Source of the DNA: Liberiplasma sp046541015
GTDB taxonomy: Bacteria > Bacillota_I > Bacilli_A > Izemoplasmatales > Izemoplasmataceae
Assembly: GCA_046541015.1 (NCBI GenBank)
Contig: JBKHEA010000030.1
Coordinates: 1-9,715, forward strand
Direction of reading: 5' to 3'
Length of the DNA: 9,715 bases
Shown piece after piece: positions 6,888 to 9,715 of this stretch. The position numbers were made by a program, and so were the translations under genes. How positions within the stretch are numbered: the stretch's first letter is position 1; the number at the start of each line of letters is the position of its first letter. Under the pieces are notes generated by a model. It did not search any database and had not been told where the DNA came from. It saw only the letters and a list, made by a program, of their open reading frames with translations.

Positions 6888-8066
6888 ATGAATGAAAATT
6901 CGAACCCCTTAATCCAAACTTATCGTCGCTTACCGATTAAACTATCCTATGGAATTGGATCTTATTTATACGATGAATCTGATCAAGCCTATTTAGATAT
7001 GTTCTCTGGCATTGCTGTTAACGCACTTGGTCATAATCATGAGAAAATCAATAAAGCTTTACATAAACAAAGCCAACAATTTTTACATGTATCCAATGCT
7101 TTCTTAACTGACACACAAGAAACCCTAGCAAAAAAACTTGTTTTAACGAGTGGATTAAACAGTGTGTTTTTCTCAAATTCAGGAACTGAAGCTATAGAAG
7201 CTGCACTAAAAATCGCTAGAAAATGGGGGAAATCTATCCATCCATCAAAAACTGAAGTGCTTGCGTTTAGTAGTGCCTTTCATGGACGAAGTAGTGCGGG
7301 TATGGCACTTTCATATAATCCACTTTATAAAGTACCATTTTCGCCTTTATTACCAGGCGTTACGCATACTTTGTTTAATGATGCCGATGCATTAAACCAG
7401 GCAGTTAACGATAATGTTTGCGCAATATTCCTTGAAATTATTCAAGGAGAAGGTGGGATTATTCCTATAGATGAAGTTTTTGTAAAAAGCATTGTCGAGG
7501 CTGCATCAAAACATAATATTTTAATAGTCATTGATGAAATTCAAACTGGACTACTTAGAACAGGTGAATATTTTGGCTACCAATTATTTAATTTAATGCC
7601 AGATATTGTAACAGTAGCCAAAGCACTTGGTGGTGGCTTACCTCTTGGAGCAACCATTGTTAATAAAAAGCTTGCGAATGTGTTAGGTTATGGAGAACAT
7701 GGGTCAACCTTTGGAGGCAATCCCTTAGCTTGTGCCTTAGGCAATGTTGTCATGGATGAAATCATGTCTAAACCATTTAAAGACCATTTGAAATCACAAG
7801 CAGCGTATTTAAAAACATCATTAATGAATTTGCAATCTACTTATCCTAATATTATTTTAAAAGTCAGAGGCTATGGTTTGATGCTTGGAATAGAATTAAA
7901 TGAAGATAAGGTTGAACAAGTTAAAGAATTATTCATCAAACATCACGTTTTAATTAATATTACACGTCAAAATGTTTTAAGATTATTACCGCCCCTAAAT
8001 ATAGAAAGAGAAGATTTAAAGAAATTCTTAGATATCTTTGAAGTAATTCTAAAATCTTTGACTTAG
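6888..8066 (+). CDS. Class-III aminotransferase, probable N-acetyl-LL-diaminopimelate aminotransferase (ArgD-like)
   Basis: The 392-residue protein is a fold-type I, class-III PLP aminotransferase most like acetylornithine aminotransferase. Visible motifs are SGTEA at 98-102, FHGR at 131-134, GEGG near 186, DEIQTG at 216-221, and AKALGGG with cofactor lysine K245. Lying between dapH and the deacetylase, it most likely makes N-acetyl-LL-2,6-diaminopimelate using glutamate. This is inferred from position and because E. coli ArgD is known to work on both N-acetylornithine and N-succinyl-diaminopimelate. Bacillus subtilis is thought to use PatA, a class-I aminotransferase, for this step, so this would be a non-orthologous replacement. 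There is no arginine gene beside it, but a second role in arginine synthesis cannot be excluded. AAGAGG (6875-6880) precedes the start. Confidence 0.88.
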   Translation: MNENSNPLIQTYRRLPIKLSYGIGSYLYDESDQAYLDMFSGIAVNALGHNHEKINKALHKQSQQFLHVSNAFLTDTQETLAKKLVLTSGLNSVFFSNSGTEAIEAALKIARKWGKSIHPSKTEVLAFSSAFHGRSSAGMALSYNPLYKVPFSPLLPGVTHTLFNDADALNQAVNDNVCAIFLEIIQGEGGIIPIDEVFVKSIVEAASKHNILIVIDEIQTGLLRTGEYFGYQLFNLMPDIVTVAKALGGGLPLGATIVNKKLANVLGYGEHGSTFGGNPLACALGNVVMDEIMSKPFKDHLKSQAAYLKTSLMNLQSTYPNIILKVRGYGLMLGIELNEDKVEQVKELFIKHHVLINITRQNVLRLLPPLNIEREDLKKFLDIFEVILKSLT

Positions 8067-8077
8067 TAGGTGAAAGA

Positions 8078-9217
8078 ATGGACCAAGATTATTTGTTAAA
8101 ACAAATTACCCATCATAGAAGACAATTGCATCAAATTCCTGAAATAGGCTTTGATTTATATCAAACCCATGCTTATATTCGTGAAGCACTTACTTCATAT
8201 GGTTATGACATTGATGTCGTTGCACGAACAGGAATCGTTGTAAAAAAAACTGGTTTTAGCGATGAAGCAGTAGCTTTTCGAGCGGACATGGATGCGTTAA
8301 GTGTATTTGAAAAAACTAACAGTCCTTTTGAATCAAAAACACCAGGTAAGATGCATGCATGTGGTCATGATGGACATATGGCAATGCTTTTAGCCTTTGC
8401 AGAATATGTATCGAAACTAGAAAAACCAAAAAAGACAATTGTCTTTATATTCCAACCTGCAGAAGAAGGTCCAGGTGGTGCTAAGGTTATTATTGATGAA
8501 GGTGTATTTGAACGTTATAATATCAAATCCATCTATGGCTTTCATGTGTATCCAGAGTTAGAAGAAGGCAAAATTGGTTTAGTTAGAGGCCCAATGATGG
8601 CCCAAAATGGTGAATTTGATGTTACTATATTAGGAAAAAGTTCTCACGGTGCTCAACCGCATTCAGGAAATGATGCCATTGTTGCAACAAGTATGTTAAT
8701 CGCTCAGTACCAAATGATTGTTTCAAGATTTGCAGATCCATTAGTGCCATCAGTCGTAACTGTAGGGACAATTCAAGGTGGCGAAGCAAGAAATATTATT
8801 GCTCAAAATGTCTCAATATCAGGAACCATTAGAACATTTGATCCTACAAATTATAAAAAAATCAAAGATAGTCTTAATCAAATTAATCAAGCCATTGAAA
8901 TGAGTCATGGCGTTAAAGTTATGATGGATTTTAGAGATTTTTACCCACCGGTTGTTAATGATAATCATCTGTATGAAGCTGCAAAATCTCTTCTAGATGA
9001 AGAGGAAACGGCTTTAATCCGTCCGATGATGTTTGCAGAAGACTTTGCGTTTTACCAACAAGTTGTCCCAGGACTATTTATGATGGTTGGAACACGTGAT
9101 GAGAGTGTGGGTTATATTCATCCCTTACATAGTTGCTATTTTAATATGAACGAACGTGCATTATTAAAAGGTGTGAATACTTATATAAAATTAGCTACTG
9201 GTTTATCTATTTTATAA
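8078..9217 (+). CDS. dapL: N-acetyldiaminopimelate deacetylase, M20D amidohydrolase
   Basis: It most likely removes the acetyl group from N-acetyl-LL-diaminopimelate to give LL-diaminopimelate, the DapF substrate. The 379-residue length fits Bacillus subtilis DapL (YkuR). Metal-site residues of the M20D family are visible: C95 and H97 in ACGHDGH, E129/E130 in PAEEGPGG, H156 in GFHVYPEL, and H351 in HPLHS. The dimerisation segment includes GKSSHGAQPH from residue 186. By sequence alone it could be a hippurate, indole-acetyl-amino-acid or similar amidohydrolase; the operon decides. AGGTGA (8068-8073) sits four bases before the ATG. It is the last gene of the operon. The name dapL is also used for an unrelated LL-DAP aminotransferase. 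Confidence 0.92.
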   Translation: MDQDYLLKQITHHRRQLHQIPEIGFDLYQTHAYIREALTSYGYDIDVVARTGIVVKKTGFSDEAVAFRADMDALSVFEKTNSPFESKTPGKMHACGHDGHMAMLLAFAEYVSKLEKPKKTIVFIFQPAEEGPGGAKVIIDEGVFERYNIKSIYGFHVYPELEEGKIGLVRGPMMAQNGEFDVTILGKSSHGAQPHSGNDAIVATSMLIAQYQMIVSRFADPLVPSVVTVGTIQGGEARNIIAQNVSISGTIRTFDPTNYKKIKDSLNQINQAIEMSHGVKVMMDFRDFYPPVVNDNHLYEAAKSLLDEEETALIRPMMFAEDFAFYQQVVPGLFMMVGTRDESVGYIHPLHSCYFNMNERALLKGVNTYIKLATGLSIL

Positions 9218-9225
9218 AAAAGGGA

Positions 9226-9252
9226 TTGACTAAATTTCTTAAACGTTATATT
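9226..9252 (+). promoter_or_regulatory. Weak promoter-like site after the last lysine gene
   Basis: TTGACT (9226-9231) and TATATT (9247-9252) are only 15 bases apart, shorter than the usual 16-18. If used, it would start a short RNA near 9260 running through the inverted repeat to the terminator at 9425-9451, about 190 bases. Otherwise the region is simply the operon's 3' untranslated end. Confidence 0.25.
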
Positions 9253-9281
9253 TCAAAATAAATATAAAATTAATCGTTGTC

Positions 9282-9394
9282 TTCTATGGTCTTTTACCTA
9301 ACAAATTTGCGATGAAAGTGTTTATTAATAAAGAGAGGGATTAATTAAATGCGTTATGATCGATAAAATAATTTTGTTACAAAAGACCATAGAA
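9282..9394 (+). repeat. Long imperfect inverted repeat, possible structured RNA
   Basis: TTCTATGGTCTTTT (9282-9295) is perfectly complementary to AAAAGACCATAGAA (9381-9394). Next to it, TAACAAA (9299-9305) pairs with TTTGTTA (9373-9379), so about 21 base pairs form with a small internal loop. The enclosed 67 bases contain the palindrome TTTATTAATAAA (9321-9332). Further out, AAATTAA (9267-9273) could pair with TTAATTT (9416-9422). It matches no RNA family I can recognise. It may be a 3' untranslated structure, a small RNA, or a short repeat element. Confidence 0.6.
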
Positions 9395-9424
9395 TCGAAA
9401 TACCTCATAAAATTCTTAATTTGT

Positions 9425-9451
9425 AAAACGGCTTATTAAAGCCGTTTTATA
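9425..9451 (+). terminator. Intrinsic terminator closing the lysine operon
   Basis: A perfect 10-base-pair stem (9425-9434 with 9439-9448, AAAACGGCTT) around the loop ATTA ends in a TTTTATATTT tail. It is the only strong terminator between the last lysine gene and the rRNA promoters, and lies about 210 bases past the last stop codon. The A-run before the stem could make it partly active in the other direction too. Confidence 0.87.
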
Positions 9452-9465
9452 TTTAACAAAAAGAA

Positions 9466-9520
9466 AATGTTACTTTTTTAAGTTAAAAAGGTTGACTTTA
9501 ATAAGCACATTTTATATACT
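9466..9520 (+). promoter_or_regulatory. rRNA operon promoter P1 with A/T-rich upstream element
   Basis: TTGACT (9492-9497), a 17-base spacer and TATACT (9515-9520) make a near-consensus vegetative promoter. The A- and T-tracts at about 9470-9490 look like an UP element. Transcription would begin near 9525-9528. The rRNA assignment rests on the second promoter and boxA-like leader downstream. Confidence 0.8.
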
Positions 9521-9530
9521 CTTTAATGCG

Positions 9531-9557
9531 GGCCAAAATCAAGCGATTTAAAGGGCC
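9531..9557 (+). other. Hairpin at the start of the P1 leader
   Basis: GGCC (9531-9534) pairs with GGCC (9554-9557), and AAATC (9536-9540) with GATTT (9545-9549), around an AAGC loop with a small internal loop. It lies just after the expected P1 start, between the two rRNA promoters. Its role is unknown. Confidence 0.4.
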
Positions 9558-9599
9558 TTGCACATCATAAAAAAATCTAAGTTAATTCGTGTTTAAATC

Positions 9600-9628
9600 T
9601 TGACTTAATATTCATTATGTTATAGAAT
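9600..9628 (+). promoter_or_regulatory. rRNA operon promoter P2
   Basis: TTGACT (9600-9605) and TAGAAT (9623-9628) are separated by 17 bases. The -35 elements of P1 and P2 are 108 bases apart, similar to tandem rRNA promoters in Bacillus. The likely start, around the A/G at 9634-9635, is immediately before the boxB-like hairpin. Confidence 0.8.
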
Positions 9629-9634
9629 ATTAAA

Positions 9635-9678
9635 GCACGACAAAAAGTGCGATTACTTAATTATGGTCTTTGAAAACT
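9635..9678 (+). promoter_or_regulatory. boxB/boxA-like antitermination region of the pre-16S leader
   Basis: A small hairpin GCAC/GTGC (9635-9638 with 9647-9650) is followed by TGGTCTTTGAAAACT (9664-9678). TCTTTGAAAACT is the form of the rRNA boxA region seen in Bacillus and relatives, where NusB and ribosomal protein S10 bind the leader. The order hairpin then boxA is the usual one. The remaining bases to 9715 are leader with no gene; the 16S rRNA is expected just beyond the window. Confidence 0.78.
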
Positions 9679-9715
9679 GAATAGAACAGAAATACTTTGA
9701 GTAGACAGAATCAAA

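Noticed and set aside
9334..9366. Five-codon frame (Met-Arg-Tyr-Asp-Arg) with an AGAGG upstream, inside the inverted repeat loop
   Set aside because: It could be a leader peptide, but such a short frame is expected by chance, its spacing of ten bases is long, and no amino-acid-dependent attenuation structure was clear.
9326..9409. Minus-strand 27-codon frame across the right arm of the inverted repeat
   Set aside because: It has no ribosome site and no recognisable sequence, and it runs through the repeat arm.
9558..9587. A third rRNA promoter candidate, TTGCAC with TTAATT
   Set aside because: The -10 is poor and the spacer is 18 bases; P1 and P2 on either side are far better.

Overview
The window is AT-rich bacterial DNA. 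It holds one complete, tightly packed lysine biosynthesis operon of nine genes, all on the + strand, followed by the promoter and leader region of a ribosomal RNA operon. The organism is most likely a low-GC member of the Bacillota or a close relative such as a deep-branching Mollicutes-like or Erysipelotrichia-like lineage. The reasons are the AT-rich codons, the strong Shine-Dalgarno (SD) sites, the acetylase-type diaminopimelate branch (DapH plus an M20D deacetylase), the lysine riboswitch of terminator type, and a boxA-like TCTTTGAAAACT sequence in the rRNA leader. TGA is a normal stop here (lysA, asd and dapA end in it), so this is not a Mycoplasma/Spiroplasma-type code. I cannot name the genus.

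Layout: 1-83 carries a sigma-A-type promoter set among short repeats. 84-226 is a lysine riboswitch, unusually small in its P2 and P3 arms. 253-290 is its intrinsic terminator, with a competing antiterminator pairing. 309-9217 holds lysA, lysC, dapF, asd, dapA, dapB, dapH, a class-III aminotransferase and an N-acetyl-diaminopimelate deacetylase. Junctions range from a 14-base overlap to an 11-base gap, so the genes are almost certainly co-transcribed and translationally coupled. 9218-9465 has no convincing gene, but it holds a long imperfect inverted repeat and a strong terminator. 9466-9715 holds two tandem rRNA-type promoters and a boxB/boxA-like leader. The 16S gene itself must start beyond the right edge.

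Together the enzymes cover every step from aspartate to lysine: LysC (aspartyl phosphate), Asd (aspartate semialdehyde), DapA, DapB, DapH (N-acetylation), the aminotransferase, the deacetylase (LL-DAP), DapF (meso-DAP) and LysA (lysine). Transcription is probably switched off by lysine through the leader, and LysC probably also responds to an end product through its C-terminal ACT domains. An in-frame GTG with a good SD inside lysC would give a separate regulatory subunit like that of Bacillus subtilis aspartokinase II.

The pathway is well known. The less ordinary points are the minimal riboswitch without an evident L2-L3 kissing loop, the ArgD-type aminotransferase in the N-acetyl-DAP step, the near absence of tryptophan across all nine proteins, and the inverted repeat that shares a 10-base sequence with the neighbouring rRNA leader.
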